Assembly (NCBI GenBank): GCA_944392965.1
Contig: CALXYM010000004.1
Location: 62,001 to 126,000 of the forward strand
Reading direction: 5' to 3'
Source: an uncultured Spirochaetaceae bacterium
GTDB taxonomy: Bacteria; Spirochaetota; Spirochaetia; Sphaerochaetales; Sphaerochaetaceae
Length of the DNA: 64,000 bases
A model generated the notes under the pieces. The model saw only the letters and a program-made list of their open reading frames with translations, was not told where the DNA came from and did not search any database. The translations under genes were made by a program, and so were the position numbers. This document shows positions 8,701 through 17,828 of this stretch, in pieces. Position 1 is the stretch's first letter. Every line of letters begins with the position of its first letter.

Positions 8701-8774
8701 AGCCCCCTGTCGGATTCGAACCAACGACCCCGAGATTACAAATCACGTGCTCTGGCCAGCTGAGCTAAGGAGGC
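8701..8774 (-). tRNA. tRNA-Thr (TGT)
   Basis: A 74-nt cloverleaf lies on the minus strand. The acceptor stem is GCCTCCT/AGGGGGC, the D-arm is TAGCTCAGCTGGCCAGAGC, the anticodon loop is TTTGTAA with anticodon TGT, and the T-arm contains GGTTCGAATCC. CCA is not encoded. Confidence 0.97.
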
Positions 8775-8875
8775 ATTATTAATACAACGACAGTAAAATA
8801 GCAATTTTGGAAAACATTTGCAAGTCCTTTTACATGTTTTCTTTATAAAGTTGCAAATCTTTATCGTTTTTCGAG

Positions 8876-8915
8876 ATGAAAACAGGACCCGCCACGTCTC
8901 TGGAGCAGGTCCTGT
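8876..8915 (-). terminator. Terminator of the secreted repeat-protein gene
   Basis: An 8-bp stem ACAGGACC/GGTCCTGT with an 18-nt loop sits 16 bases after the stop codon at 8931. On the minus strand it is followed by TTTTC. Confidence 0.7.
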
Positions 8916-8930
8916 AGTCGCGATCTGTAG

Positions 8931-10094
8931 TTATTTTGACATTATGGTGAAGTCATTCTGCCATGTATTTCCATCACCGTCTGTTATCGTGATGGTAAGA
9001 GGAATCTCCCTGGAGCTCTCCGTTCCTGTATATACCACACGGGTAGAGACAGTTCCGATACCACCGCTAGGAAGTCTTCTGAAATAGAGGGTATCAGTCA
9101 GGATGGACAGATCGCTGTCTGAACTGGAAATGTTCACCTCAAGGTTCTTGAAATCCTCATTTCCCGTATTCTCCACATTGAATGAGAGGGTTACCTGAGT
9201 ATTCGTAGGCAACGTGGAATAAGGCAGTGTCCTCACATTCGATATCTTCAGAGAGGCATAAAGCGCTTCAAACTGGGCACCATTACCTCGTACGGTATAT
9301 GTTTCCGCTTCTGGTCCAATGAACTCACCCGTAGTCGGATCATACCATCCGATGAACACACGGCCATCTCCATTCTCAGGAACTGCGGGAACTGTAATCT
9401 CATAACCTGCAGAGACGTTCTCACTCGTCTCGTTGATACCGCTTACGTCATCTTTGAACGTTACTGCATTACGCCAGATAGCATAGAGGGTCTGATCAGT
9501 AAGAGGCATTGTGATTGTCTGTCCCGCACTATAGGTCGCCTCATCCTTTGTCACTCCCCAGCCAACAAGCTGTCCAAGATTATTGGAATTTGCTCCAATT
9601 GCTTCCTGATCAGGAAGTGTCACCTCATCTCCGGGTTTGACGCTCACGCTCGAGCGATAGCTGTATGAGTAATTATCCCCACTTGCCGAATAATCCAAAG
9701 TAAGGCGAGGCCTGTAATACTGGCTTACTCCGTAAAGCCATGTCGCGTCTGCCAATGCATCCTCTGGGCTCTCCTCCACGATCAAGGCAAGAAGTGCATC
9801 GCTCTGTTCCTTTGTGATAGTATATCCTGCCAGGGTTCTAAGATCATTTCTGGCTTCGATATACAAATCCATATTATTCTTTTCAAATGCTTTCTCCATC
9901 GACTTATTCGCACTTGAAAGCTCATCACTGAGCCTCTTTTCAAGATCTGAATAACTGTTGATCGCACCATCTAAATCCCCATTTTCAACCGCAGCAGAGA
10001 ATTCCTGGTACAGGTCCTGGGCCGATGCGGCGAACAACAGCGTACATGAGAGAGCTAATATCAGTAATACTGAGACAAATCTTTTAGCTTTCAT
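8931..10094 (-). CDS. Secreted InlB-type repeat protein
   Basis: A 387-residue exported protein with an N-terminal signal peptide (LLILALSCTLLFAASA, cleaved near residue 25). Residues 26-115 are helical with heptad-like Glu/Leu spacing. Two units resembling the Listeria-Bacteroides (InlB B) repeat follow: GDEVTLPDQE to LVGWGVTKDEATYSAGQT then LYAIW, and YEITVPAVPENGDG to FIGWYDPTTGEF. The C-terminal 110 residues look like an immunoglobulin-like beta domain (LSFNVENTGNEDFKNLEVNI). Such proteins act at the cell surface in adhesion or envelope assembly; the specific role is unknown. AGAAGGAG lies before the ATG. It is monocistronic. Confidence 0.75.
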   Translation of the reverse strand: MKAKRFVSVLLILALSCTLLFAASAQDLYQEFSAAVENGDLDGAINSYSDLEKRLSDELSSANKSMEKAFEKNNMDLYIEARNDLRTLAGYTITKEQSDALLALIVEESPEDALADATWLYGVSQYYRPRLTLDYSASGDNYSYSYRSSVSVKPGDEVTLPDQEAIGANSNNLGQLVGWGVTKDEATYSAGQTITMPLTDQTLYAIWRNAVTFKDDVSGINETSENVSAGYEITVPAVPENGDGRVFIGWYDPTTGEFIGPEAETYTVRGNGAQFEALYASLKISNVRTLPYSTLPTNTQVTLSFNVENTGNEDFKNLEVNISSSDSDLSILTDTLYFRRLPSGGIGTVSTRVVYTGTESSREIPLTITITDGDGNTWQNDFTIMSK

Positions 10095-10164
10095 AATTTC
10101 TGCTCCTTCTTAATTAATAATATCGGACAGAAAAATGACGATAGAGTGAACTCAATATGTCAAA

Positions 10165-11451
10165 TTATTGTTTCTTTTGGGAATATTCCCTATATAAAAG
10201 GGAGATTATGCGGATGCCGTTCCTCACAATCTCGTCATCTGCCGAATAATTGAGCCTCAGGCATCTATTATAATGAGGATGTGGATATGCCTCTCCCCTC
10301 CTCTGTTCTTCAGAGCCATAGAAGGAGTACTCTCCGGGTACAGTTATCACACCCTTCTCTTTCAATTTCTGATAGAACTCTATGCTGCTGATCGTAAGCT
10401 GAGGCAGATAGAGCCAGATAAAGATACTACCCTCACTCCTGTGATAGAAGTACTCTGTTCCTTCAAAATAAGTATTTATATATTCTTGGCATTTTTCTGA
10501 TTTTGCCTTATAAAACGGCATAACGGCATTTCGGGATATCTCTGCCAGAACTCCGGATGCAATCAGATCCCCTGTAAGGGCCTGCCCGAATGAGCCGGCG
10601 GTAAGACTTACGATGGCATTAATATTAGAAAGGGCTTCTATGATATCCTTTCTGGCAATCACGATTCCCGTACGGATCGACGGAAGGCCTATCTTTGAGA
10701 GGCTCATGGAGAGAACGATGTTCTCATTCCACATGATATTCGCCTCAGAAAAGATAATCGAAGGGAATGGAAGTCCATAGGCGTTATCCACTATAAGAGG
10801 AATGGAATGTTTTTCTGCCTCATCAGAGAGGAAAGAGACCTCATCGTCCGTAAGGACATTACCACTTGGATTGGTAGGACGGGAGAATGCAATAGCACCC
10901 ACATCATCATGTTCATCAAGATAAGCACTGACAGCTTCCTTGTCGAGAATATACTTGAAAGTGTGATCTTCATAATATTCCAATTTTGATGGAATACTTC
11001 TCATCATATCCTTATATATTCCCTGATCAGCATAACCGACATACTCGGGCATCAGAGGAAAGAGTATCTTCTTATCCCTGTTTCCACATCTGCCGCCAAA
11101 AAGATTGAAAAGGAAGAACATCGACATCTGACTGCCGCTTGTGACGGCTATGTTCTTCTCTGTTATATTCCAAGAGTAACGGGCAGAGAAATAAGAGGCA
11201 AGCATCCTTAAGAACGCCATCCTTCCCTGGGGTGCGTCATAGGCGGAAATCACAGAAAGAAACTCCTTCTCAGAGAGCATCCTTTCCATTCTCCTCTCAT
11301 AAAGCTCTTCCACCTCTTTTATGCGTGCAGGATTGCCTCCTCCCAGAGGATATGGAGTGACACCCTCTGGAAGAGGACGACCGAGGTCGTCCATCAGGGA
11401 AAGGATTCCTGATCTCTCTGTAAGCTTCTTTCCTAAATCCGAAATTTCCAT
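10165..11451 (-). CDS. avtA: Valine-pyruvate transaminase-like aminotransferase
   Basis: A fold-type I PLP aminotransferase of the AvtA group, which moves the amino group between alanine and 2-oxoisovalerate. It shows the family N-terminus LTERSGILSLMDDLG, the LGGGNPARI loop, SGSQMSMFF, SRPTNPSGNVLT, DNAYGLPFPS and the PLP-lysine region SMSLSKIGLPSIRTGI. I start it at the Met at 11451 (MEISDLGKKL) because the family begins there; the frame is open to 11532, but that extension is a hydrophobic Phe run overlapping the divergent gene. The ribosome site is weak. It is divergent from the MATE pump with about 80 bases between starts. Confidence 0.85.
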   Translation of the reverse strand: MEISDLGKKLTERSGILSLMDDLGRPLPEGVTPYPLGGGNPARIKEVEELYERRMERMLSEKEFLSVISAYDAPQGRMAFLRMLASYFSARYSWNITEKNIAVTSGSQMSMFFLFNLFGGRCGNRDKKILFPLMPEYVGYADQGIYKDMMRSIPSKLEYYEDHTFKYILDKEAVSAYLDEHDDVGAIAFSRPTNPSGNVLTDDEVSFLSDEAEKHSIPLIVDNAYGLPFPSIIFSEANIMWNENIVLSMSLSKIGLPSIRTGIVIARKDIIEALSNINAIVSLTAGSFGQALTGDLIASGVLAEISRNAVMPFYKAKSEKCQEYINTYFEGTEYFYHRSEGSIFIWLYLPQLTISSIEFYQKLKEKGVITVPGEYSFYGSEEQRRGEAYPHPHYNRCLRLNYSADDEIVRNGIRIISLLYREYSQKKQ

Positions 11452-11530
11452 ATCCGAATAATAGGCTTTTGCCGTTTCATTTTTCAAGACTGATGACAAA
11501 GAGAAAAAAAAGAATATAATAGCGTTTGCC

Positions 11531-12889
11531 ATGGCAAAGATAGATTTAGCAAAGGATAAACTGATTCCACTGTGTCTACGCTTGAGTATTCCGACAGCAA
11601 TCTCACAGGCTGTGCAGGTTCTCTATGCGATAGTGGACAGAATGTATATTGGACATATAGAAGAGATAGGCACCGTCGCGCTCTCCGCGGTTGGGATAGC
11701 ATCCCCTATCACATCGCTGGTCAGTTCTTTCAGCGTCCTCATCGGACTAGGAGGAGCGCCTATAATGGCGATGAGGCTTGGAGGTGGTGAAAAAGAGAGG
11801 GCTGAGGACGTACTTTCAGTAGCACTGTATCTTCTCATTGCCATTTCCCTGATTCTTACACCACTCTTCTTCTTTTTAAGGAATCCACTGCTCTCCCTCT
11901 TTGGGGCAACAGAATCGAACATCTCATATGCATCAACATATCTAGGATGGTATCTTGCAGGAACGCCGTTCATCATCATTGCAACTGGACTTTCAAGTTA
12001 TTTGATCAACCAGGGCCAGAGCAAGAAGGCAATGATTGCCGTACTGACGGCAACGGTATTCAACGTCGTTCTTGATCCCCTTTTCATATTCGTATTCAAC
12101 ATGGATGTGAAAGGAGCAGCTATCGCGACGGTAATAAGTCAGATTGTACAGTTTGCCCTTACCATATATTTCATCACACGCAAAAACCTGATGCTTCCTC
12201 TCCGACTGAAAAAGGCATCGGGAATCGGGCCCCTCATCATTAAGATTGTCAAATTCGGCATCTCGCCGTTCATCATCATTGCAACAGACAGTCTTCTCAT
12301 GATCCTTTTAAACACGATGCTCTCCCGATTTGGAGGTCAAAATGCAGATCTGCTTATAACAGCATCAGCGATTATTCAATCCTTCCATCTGCTGGTGATG
12401 AATCCACTTGGAGGAATAACCGCGGGCTGTCAGGGACTTTTAAGCTATAACTACGGGGCAGGAAACAGCGAAAGGGTAAGAAAAGGTGCTATGATAGCAC
12501 AGACGTATGCGGTCATATACTCAATACTGATGTTCACTCTGATCTACCTGTTCGCAGAGGACCTTGTAATGCTCTTCACAACGGATAGGTACGTAGCAGA
12601 GTACAGTGCCCATTATCTCAGGATATTCGAGATGATGATAATCCCACTTGCATTCCAGTACAGTAACGTTGACGCTTTCACAGCCCTTGCGGAGGTCCGG
12701 TTCTCCCTGCCTCTCTCACTTGAGAGGAAGATCATATTCCTTATTTCAATAATAACGCTTCCTCAGCTGCTAGGCGCAGAGAGCGCATTCTATGCAGAAC
12801 CGATTGCCGACCTCATCAGCGGAATCGTATCAACCAGTCTGTTTTGGACACAGCTAAAAAAGATACTCTCAAAACGGAAAAGCATCTAA
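11531..12889 (+). CDS. MATE-family multidrug/sodium antiporter
   Basis: A 452-residue integral membrane protein with twelve predicted helices. The N-terminal half begins LIPLCLRLSIPTAISQAVQV and includes DRMYIGHIEEIGTVALSAVG; the inter-half segment NVVLDPLFIFVFNMDVKGAA is the classic MATE signature. The family exports cationic drugs or metabolites against a Na+ or H+ gradient. The 3' end overlaps the convergent aroH stop by 4 bases. The substrate cannot be told from sequence. Confidence 0.9.
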   Translation: MAKIDLAKDKLIPLCLRLSIPTAISQAVQVLYAIVDRMYIGHIEEIGTVALSAVGIASPITSLVSSFSVLIGLGGAPIMAMRLGGGEKERAEDVLSVALYLLIAISLILTPLFFFLRNPLLSLFGATESNISYASTYLGWYLAGTPFIIIATGLSSYLINQGQSKKAMIAVLTATVFNVVLDPLFIFVFNMDVKGAAIATVISQIVQFALTIYFITRKNLMLPLRLKKASGIGPLIIKIVKFGISPFIIIATDSLLMILLNTMLSRFGGQNADLLITASAIIQSFHLLVMNPLGGITAGCQGLLSYNYGAGNSERVRKGAMIAQTYAVIYSILMFTLIYLFAEDLVMLFTTDRYVAEYSAHYLRIFEMMIIPLAFQYSNVDAFTALAEVRFSLPLSLERKIIFLISIITLPQLLGAESAFYAEPIADLISGIVSTSLFWTQLKKILSKRKSI

Positions 12890-13251
12890 TTGGCATAATC
12901 GGGGCGGAGCACCTCTGCCCCGTTTATGTAAACATGACGAACGGGAGACCTCTCCTCATGTACGACCTGGACAAGAACCCGTATAACCTTCTTAAGGCCA
13001 CCTGATATCTCAGCTTCAGCGACACAGAAAAGCGGTGTTTTACCTGCAAGACCCGTCTGGCGGAACGAGGCTGCGGCATTCTTGCTCTTCAGATCCCCAG
13101 TCTGAGAAAAGAGGACGAACGCAACGTCATCCTCACTGAGGGCATTCTCCCTGTAAAGGGTCTCCATCAGATCCTTCACGCCACTGTCGATATCCTTAGG
13201 ATTGTCAAAGGGAATACAGCAGGCCCCCCTGACGGCATATACGTTCTTCAT
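12886..13251 (-). CDS. aroH: Monofunctional chorismate mutase, AroH type
   Basis: At 121 residues it matches the Bacillus-type trimeric AroH, which converts chorismate to prephenate for Phe and Tyr synthesis. Visible are VYAVRGACCI at the start (active-site Arg), LMETLYRENAL, DVAFVLFSQTGDL and the RVLVQVVHEERSPVRHVYINGA strand and loop near the C-terminus. It is the last gene of a three-gene run (thiN, membrane protein, aroH) with overlaps of 7 and 4 bases. Confidence 0.9.
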   Translation of the reverse strand: MKNVYAVRGACCIPFDNPKDIDSGVKDLMETLYRENALSEDDVAFVLFSQTGDLKSKNAAASFRQTGLAGKTPLFCVAEAEISGGLKKVIRVLVQVVHEERSPVRHVYINGAEVLRPDYAN

Positions 13252-13598
13252 AAATTGACTCCTATATCAAGTCCTGAACCGTTCAAATGGACAACAAGGT
13301 CAAAAAGAAAAGAGAGGACGAAGTATGCAAAAAGACGCAAAAGAGTAAGCAGAAGAGGCTCCAATGCAAGAACCCTGCTCATAAGACTGATATGCAGCGA
13401 GGCGAATATGAGATAAAGCCCCTCAAGAACGATCGTCCACCCAAGAGCTGATGAGAGTGCGACAAGAAGATCGTACAACACTGGGCTCATATCCAGATGC
13501 AGGAAAAGGAAGAAGAGGAAACAGAGGGCGACATAAAGCACGGTTATATAAGTATGCACCCTCGATGAGAAGGCTATCAGTCTCCTATAATTCAACAT
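13248..13598 (-). CDS. Small membrane protein, unknown
   Basis: A 116-residue hydrophobic protein with three likely membrane helices (about residues 15-35, 38-65 and 78-102). It overlaps thiN by 7 bases upstream and aroH by 4 bases downstream, so it is translated with them. I do not recognise the family, and its conservation next to thiN or aroH is not known to me. Confidence 0.7.
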   Translation of the reverse strand: MLNYRRLIAFSSRVHTYITVLYVALCFLFFLFLHLDMSPVLYDLLVALSSALGWTIVLEGLYLIFASLHISLMSRVLALEPLLLTLLRLFAYFVLSFLFDLVVHLNGSGLDIGVNL

Positions 13599-14221
13599 AA
13601 TTCAATTTTAGCTCCACGCTGGAAAAAGTCCATACCAAAACGAATCAAGAGGGGTGCAGATGATGAAATACTTATCGTATCCTCCCTTGTCCTGTTTGAA
13701 AGTGACATGAAGGAAAGAGAGACTATCCTCTCTTTAAGATCCCAGACAAGACCGGAGGTACTTACAACCGCAGCAGATGAGATATCCGCAGGAAAGAAGG
13801 AGAGTCCTGTCCCCTTCTCCATCCTGGCCTTGAAGCAAGAAGAGGAGAATATGACGTCCTCCCTCGTAAGCCAGAGCCTTGGAGGCATATACTCATGGAA
13901 CGCGGAGAGGATTGAGATCATATGATCAAGCCTGCCTTCACCACCCCCGATAAGATCATACGCCCCTTTTACCTCTTTGAGAGCAAGAACAAAGTCACTA
14001 TCGTCCTTATCATGCGGGCATGGAATGAATCCCTTTGCAATCAGCTCAGAACGCAAGGCTGTCGAGTCCATATCTCCAAGCACCATATCCGGTTCAACTC
14101 CCAGGGCTTTTGCCCTGTCATAACCACTGTCTGCAGCGATGATTCGCGAATACCCATGCAAATTCAAAAATGAGATGTCCTCTGGTCCTTTACCACCTAT
14201 GAAAATCAAGGTTTTATCCAT
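13592..14221 (-). CDS. thiN: Thiamine pyrophosphokinase
   Basis: A 209-residue enzyme that makes thiamine diphosphate from thiamine and ATP. Catalytic-domain motifs are AADSGYDRAKALG, VLGDMDST, CPHDKDDSDFVLAL and GGGEGRLDHM, which bind Mg-ATP. The C-terminal beta domain (about residues 125-209) binds thiamine and is less conserved, ending in SNRTREDTISISSS. It is the first gene of the thiN-membrane protein-aroH run. No TPP riboswitch was seen in the 77 bases before it. Confidence 0.92.
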   Translation of the reverse strand: MDKTLIFIGGKGPEDISFLNLHGYSRIIAADSGYDRAKALGVEPDMVLGDMDSTALRSELIAKGFIPCPHDKDDSDFVLALKEVKGAYDLIGGGEGRLDHMISILSAFHEYMPPRLWLTREDVIFSSSCFKARMEKGTGLSFFPADISSAAVVSTSGLVWDLKERIVSLSFMSLSNRTREDTISISSSAPLLIRFGMDFFQRGAKIELC

Positions 14222-14298
14222 TTTTATTTTCTCCTTGAATAGCCGTCAATTCCAATCTACCATATTTATGATAACTAAAAAATTCGGAGGATACTATT

Positions 14299-15594
14299 AT
14301 GGATAGGTCAATTTTAGGTATCAGGAGTGCAGATATACTCTTGCCGAAGGATGGTATAGATCTTGAGAAATGGGCAACCGTAGCCTGTGACCAGTACACA
14401 TCAGAGCCTGAATACTGGGTTGATGTGGAAAAACTAGTCGGAGAAGATCCTTCCACGTTCAGAATAACCTTTCCCGAGGTCTATCTTGAGAAAGAAGGAA
14501 AAGAGAAGAGAATCAGAAACATAGTCGATACAATGAAAAAATACATGCAGGAGGGAATCTTTAAGGAATATAAAGATTGCTTCATCCTCGTAAGAAGGAC
14601 ATGCGAGGGGAAAAGCAGATATGGCCTGATGGCTGCCCTTGATCTTGAAAAATATGATTACAGCAAAGATTCAAAAAGCCTTATAAGGGCTACAGAGGGA
14701 ACCATACTTGAGAGAATCCCCCCTCGCAAGGAGATAAGAAAGGATGCACCGCTTGAGTTACCACATATCATGGTCCTCATAAGTGATGAGGAAAGGAGCG
14801 TGATAGAGCCTTTCAAGGATGAACTTGATAAACTTGAAAAAATCTATGACACGGAGCTGATGAAGGAAGGAGGACATCTCGAAGGATATCTGATTGATAA
14901 GCAAGAGGATAAGGAGAGGATATACGGGGCTTTTGAAACCCTTTATGCGAAGCTTGACAAGAGCAATCCCCTGCTCTTTGCAATGGGAGACGGGAATCAC
15001 AGTCTTGCCACGGCAAAAAGCTGCTGGGAAGATATAAAACAGAATCTGAGCGAGGAGGAAAGGGAGGAGCATCCTGCACGTTTTGCCCTCGTGGAGATTG
15101 AGAACATTTATGATGAGGCTCTTCTTTTTGAACCCATTCATCGCGAATTCTTCTCACTTTCAAAAGAACGTTTTGAAGAGGAGGTACAGAAATACGCGAG
15201 AAGTCTCTTTATAAAGAAGGTGGATACGGTTGATGAGCTAATCAATGAGATAAACGGGAAGAAAGGACTCTTCTTCGGTCTTTCCGCAGGTGGAGAGCTC
15301 TATGCTGTTGAGGCAAAGGGTACAGAATACTTCCTCTCCGCATCCCTCATGCAGGCCGTGATTGACTCTCTCAAGAAGGAGAATGTGTGTCAGATAGACT
15401 ACATACATGGAGTAGATGTCACCATAAAGCTCTCGAAGGAGGGGCAGAACATAGGAATAATCCTGCCCGATGTTGACAAGTCAACATTCTTCGAGACCGT
15501 CATTAAAGAAGGAAGTTTCCCTCGCAAGACCTTCAGCATAGGACATGCAAACGAGAAACGTTACTACATGGAAGCCAGAAAGATCACAGAATGA
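14299..15594 (+). CDS. DUF1015-family protein
   Basis: A 431-residue protein that covers the whole DUF1015 family. It begins with RSADILLPKDGIDLEKWATV and ACDQYTSEPEYW, and carries the strictly conserved AMGDGNHSLATAK at about residues 229-241, plus DYIHGVD near the C-terminus. The family is widespread in anaerobes and spirochaetes and is annotated as uncharacterised; I do not assign a reaction. GGAGGA lies before the ATG. The 3' end overlaps the convergent tsaC by 11 bases. Confidence 0.85.
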   Translation: MDRSILGIRSADILLPKDGIDLEKWATVACDQYTSEPEYWVDVEKLVGEDPSTFRITFPEVYLEKEGKEKRIRNIVDTMKKYMQEGIFKEYKDCFILVRRTCEGKSRYGLMAALDLEKYDYSKDSKSLIRATEGTILERIPPRKEIRKDAPLELPHIMVLISDEERSVIEPFKDELDKLEKIYDTELMKEGGHLEGYLIDKQEDKERIYGAFETLYAKLDKSNPLLFAMGDGNHSLATAKSCWEDIKQNLSEEEREEHPARFALVEIENIYDEALLFEPIHREFFSLSKERFEEEVQKYARSLFIKKVDTVDELINEINGKKGLFFGLSAGGELYAVEAKGTEYFLSASLMQAVIDSLKKENVCQIDYIHGVDVTIKLSKEGQNIGIILPDVDKSTFFETVIKEGSFPRKTFSIGHANEKRYYMEARKITE

Positions 15595-16144
15595 TGCCAT
15601 GGGGGTCAAAGGCCCCCATTCTTAATATCTTGTAAGGCCTCTCACTCATGTCGACAATCGTTGAGGCAGTGCCTCCACTGCATTCTGCCCTCACGATAAA
15701 ATCAAGAATACCGTTGAATACCGACTGGACATCTTCAAATGTGAGGAGACTTCTTTCCCCTGAGATATTCACGCTTGTAGAGAACACGGGACCTGTCATC
15801 TCAAGAATACGGAGCATAAAAGGATCAGCAGGGACCCTCACTGCGTGTGTTCTTCCATCTTCCCCCCTTAATATCGCGGTCAGAGGTGCGGGATAGACAT
15901 CAAAAAGAACAGGAGGTACATCAAGTGGTGCCTTCCGCAGATCATCAAGAGTGATGAGTGTTATAAGGTTCTTATTCTGTGGCCGCCTCTTTATTTCATA
16001 GATCCTATCCTCATTTTTCTTGTTGACACGTGCGGATATCCCGTAGATCGTATCACAGGGAACAGCTCCTACCTCATCAGAGAGGATAAGAGATGCTATC
16101 AGCTCAATGGAATCTTCATTTTTCTCTATTATCCGGCTTTCCAT
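15584..16144 (-). CDS. tsaC: Threonylcarbamoyl-AMP synthase (Sua5/YrdC family)
   Basis: A 186-residue protein of the single-domain YrdC/TsaC type, which makes threonylcarbamoyl-AMP for the t6A37 modification of ANN-reading tRNAs. Key segments are VGAVPCDTIYGISARV, the KRRPQNKNLITLI substrate loop, AVRVPADPF and STSVNISGE. Two tRNAs decoding ANN codons (Asn, Thr) lie in this same window. The start overlaps the upstream membrane-protein gene by 29 bases. Confidence 0.9.
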   Translation of the reverse strand: MESRIIEKNEDSIELIASLILSDEVGAVPCDTIYGISARVNKKNEDRIYEIKRRPQNKNLITLITLDDLRKAPLDVPPVLFDVYPAPLTAILRGEDGRTHAVRVPADPFMLRILEMTGPVFSTSVNISGERSLLTFEDVQSVFNGILDFIVRAECSGGTASTIVDMSERPYKILRMGAFDPHGIIL

Positions 16145-16547
16145 TTTTTCTTCTCCTTACATATAAATCGGCTATGAAAGTTATAGCAGATGCCAAACAA
16201 AGACCTATGAAAGCGATTAAAGACATAGACAGAGGTCTAAATCTCTCATATGGAACATCATTCGTATCATAAGAGGTATTTAGCTCAGCTTCATTTACCT
16301 CACTTACGGCTATTATCTTCTCCCCGTTCAAGGGTAAAAAATTCTCCGAAAGGAGGGTCCTCTCTCCCTCAGCTCTGAGCATGTCTATTTCAGCCCTTTT
16401 TCTTTCAATATCCGAGTCCAGATTCTCGGCGTATTTCCTAAGATCCCGATTCACCATGTAACCATTCGAGGAGAAAAGTGTTACAAGTATTGAAAATATT
16501 ATGACGAAACTTAGGATGAAAGTGAGCAATTTCGTTCTTGCTAACAT
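16116..16547 (-). CDS. Two-helix membrane protein with coiled coil, unknown
   Basis: A 143-residue protein with a membrane helix at residues 7-27, a charged coiled-coil-like stretch NRDLRKYAENLDSDIERKRA (about 33-70) and a second membrane helix at about 108-128, then a basic tail. The topology resembles division or envelope proteins with an extracytoplasmic coiled coil, but a FtsB/DivIC assignment is not supported because of the second helix. It is co-transcribed with tsaC (29-base overlap). Confidence 0.65.
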   Translation of the reverse strand: MLARTKLLTFILSFVIIFSILVTLFSSNGYMVNRDLRKYAENLDSDIERKRAEIDMLRAEGERTLLSENFLPLNGEKIIAVSEVNEAELNTSYDTNDVPYERFRPLSMSLIAFIGLCLASAITFIADLYVRRRKNGKPDNREK

Positions 16548-16740
16548 CTTATTTCTTAGTTTATAATATTCTTTGATTTAACATGCAATAGACTTGTATG
16601 AGGTAGAATTTGGGGCATTATGGCATCATAAGGATATTATCATACGGCTTATGGTATGTTGGAGTGAACTTAATCTGTATGAAAATATGGAGAGGGTTCG
16701 GGCTCTCTTGGGAGCCTTATGAACATCACCGGAGGAAATA

Positions 16741-17778
16741 GTGTCAAAATCTACAAGTTCCCTGAAACTCATTATTTCTAGCGTGGTTATATCTGCTATT
16801 GTTCTTGGAATATTCGCAGTTATATTCCTGCTCTATCTGGTTCCATCTTACCAGATTTCAAATGATAGCATCTATAATGGTCTCATCAGATTCTTCCCGG
16901 TACTCATCGGACTGATTCTTATCCAGATAGGCATCATAGTCGGAAGAAGAAACGATACTAATGATGATAAAGCCGATATGCTTCCCCCAAATGCTTATGA
17001 CAAGCCTCTCTATCAGGAAGCAAAAGACGATCCAAGCGTTTCGGAAACCGTGGATTACACGAAGTTTGAAAAGACGGAAGGCAAAGAGGAAAGTGTCACA
17101 ATAAAGGAAGTACCTGTTGAAGTCGTGAAAGAGGTGATTAAGGAAGTACCTGTTGAGGTCGTCAAGGAGGTTGTCCGCGAAGTTCCTGTAGAGGTGATTA
17201 AAGAGGTAGTAAAAGAAGTACCAGTTGAAGTCATCAAGGAAGTTCCAGTGGAGAAACCTAGTGAGACCACCAACACGATTGAAGTCGAGGTACCTATCGA
17301 GGTCATCAGGGAAGTCCCGGTAGAGATCGTCAGAGAGGTTGAGAAGCCGGTCGAGAAGATTGTTGAGAAAGTTGTAGAAGTACCTGTTGAGGTAATAAAG
17401 GAAGTTCCTGTAGAGGTTGAAAAGGAAGTTATAAAAGAAGCAACTACTGGCAGTGCCGTAGCTACAGAGCCGAAATATCTGAATCTTACAGAGACGATTG
17501 ATGAGGAGATTGAAGCAGCAAAGAGTCTCGGCTATGATCTTTCAGTTGTCGCAATAAAGGCAAGAGAAGGACTTACGAGCATGCAGATCGAGGAATTCTT
17601 CGGAGAGGATACCCTCGCATTCGATGCCGATAACGGTAATATCTACGTGGTTCTTCCTCTGTACAATGAAAGTGAAGCAAGGTATGCACTGAGAATGTAT
17701 GAGCCTATCGCAGTCGTACAGTACAAGGAAGGTAATGCCGAAAAACTGTTAAAAACACTTGAAAAAGCATTAAAATAA
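16741..17778 (+). CDS. Membrane-anchored protein with EVPVEV repeats
   Basis: A 345-residue protein starting at GTG with GGAGGA seven bases upstream. Two membrane helices are at about residues 10-33 and 50-70. Residues about 120-235 are built from a degenerate 8-12 residue unit with core KEVPVEVIKEV, an alternating charged/hydrophobic, Pro-spaced pattern that likely forms an extended rigid rod. A compact C-terminal domain (about 245-345) starts LNLTETIDEEIEAAKSLGYD. Similar EVPVE spacers occur in cell-surface and scaffold proteins; the function is unknown. A GGCTC/GAGCC hairpin at 16701-16716 sits just before the ribosome site and could modulate translation. A terminator follows at 17800. Confidence 0.75.
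   Translation: MSKSTSSLKLIISSVVISAIVLGIFAVIFLLYLVPSYQISNDSIYNGLIRFFPVLIGLILIQIGIIVGRRNDTNDDKADMLPPNAYDKPLYQEAKDDPSVSETVDYTKFEKTEGKEESVTIKEVPVEVVKEVIKEVPVEVVKEVVREVPVEVIKEVVKEVPVEVIKEVPVEKPSETTNTIEVEVPIEVIREVPVEIVREVEKPVEKIVEKVVEVPVEVIKEVPVEVEKEVIKEATTGSAVATEPKYLNLTETIDEEIEAAKSLGYDLSVVAIKAREGLTSMQIEEFFGEDTLAFDADNGNIYVVLPLYNESEARYALRMYEPIAVVQYKEGNAEKLLKTLEKALK
17107..17450 (+). repeat. Coding tandem repeat (KEVPVEV units)
   Basis: A degenerate DNA repeat of about 24-36 bases (GAAGTACCTGTTGAGGT-type core, about ten copies) encodes the Pro-Val-Glu repeat of the preceding protein. Variation sits mostly at third codon positions, which points to selection on the protein rather than recent duplication. 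Confidence 0.85.
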
Positions 17779-17799
17779 AAACTACGTTTTCTCACTTTT

Positions 17800-17828
17800 A
17801 TCCTTCCTCTCACGGGGAAGGATTTTTT
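17800..17828 (+). terminator. Terminator between convergent genes
   Basis: A stem ATCCTTCC/GGAAGGAT with an 8-nt loop is followed by six T residues, 22 bases after the repeat-protein gene. It abuts the stop codon of the convergent RNase Z gene. Confidence 0.85.

Noticed and set aside
11452-11532. An extended N-terminus of the avtA-like aminotransferase
   Set aside because: It adds a hydrophobic Phe run absent from the family and overlaps the divergent MATE gene start.
14222-14298. TPP riboswitch before thiN
   Set aside because: The gap is only 77 bases and lacks the conserved CUGAGA and paired-stem pattern.
17107-17450. Possible CRISPR array
   Set aside because: The repeat is inside a protein-coding frame, has no unique spacers and shows codon-level variation.
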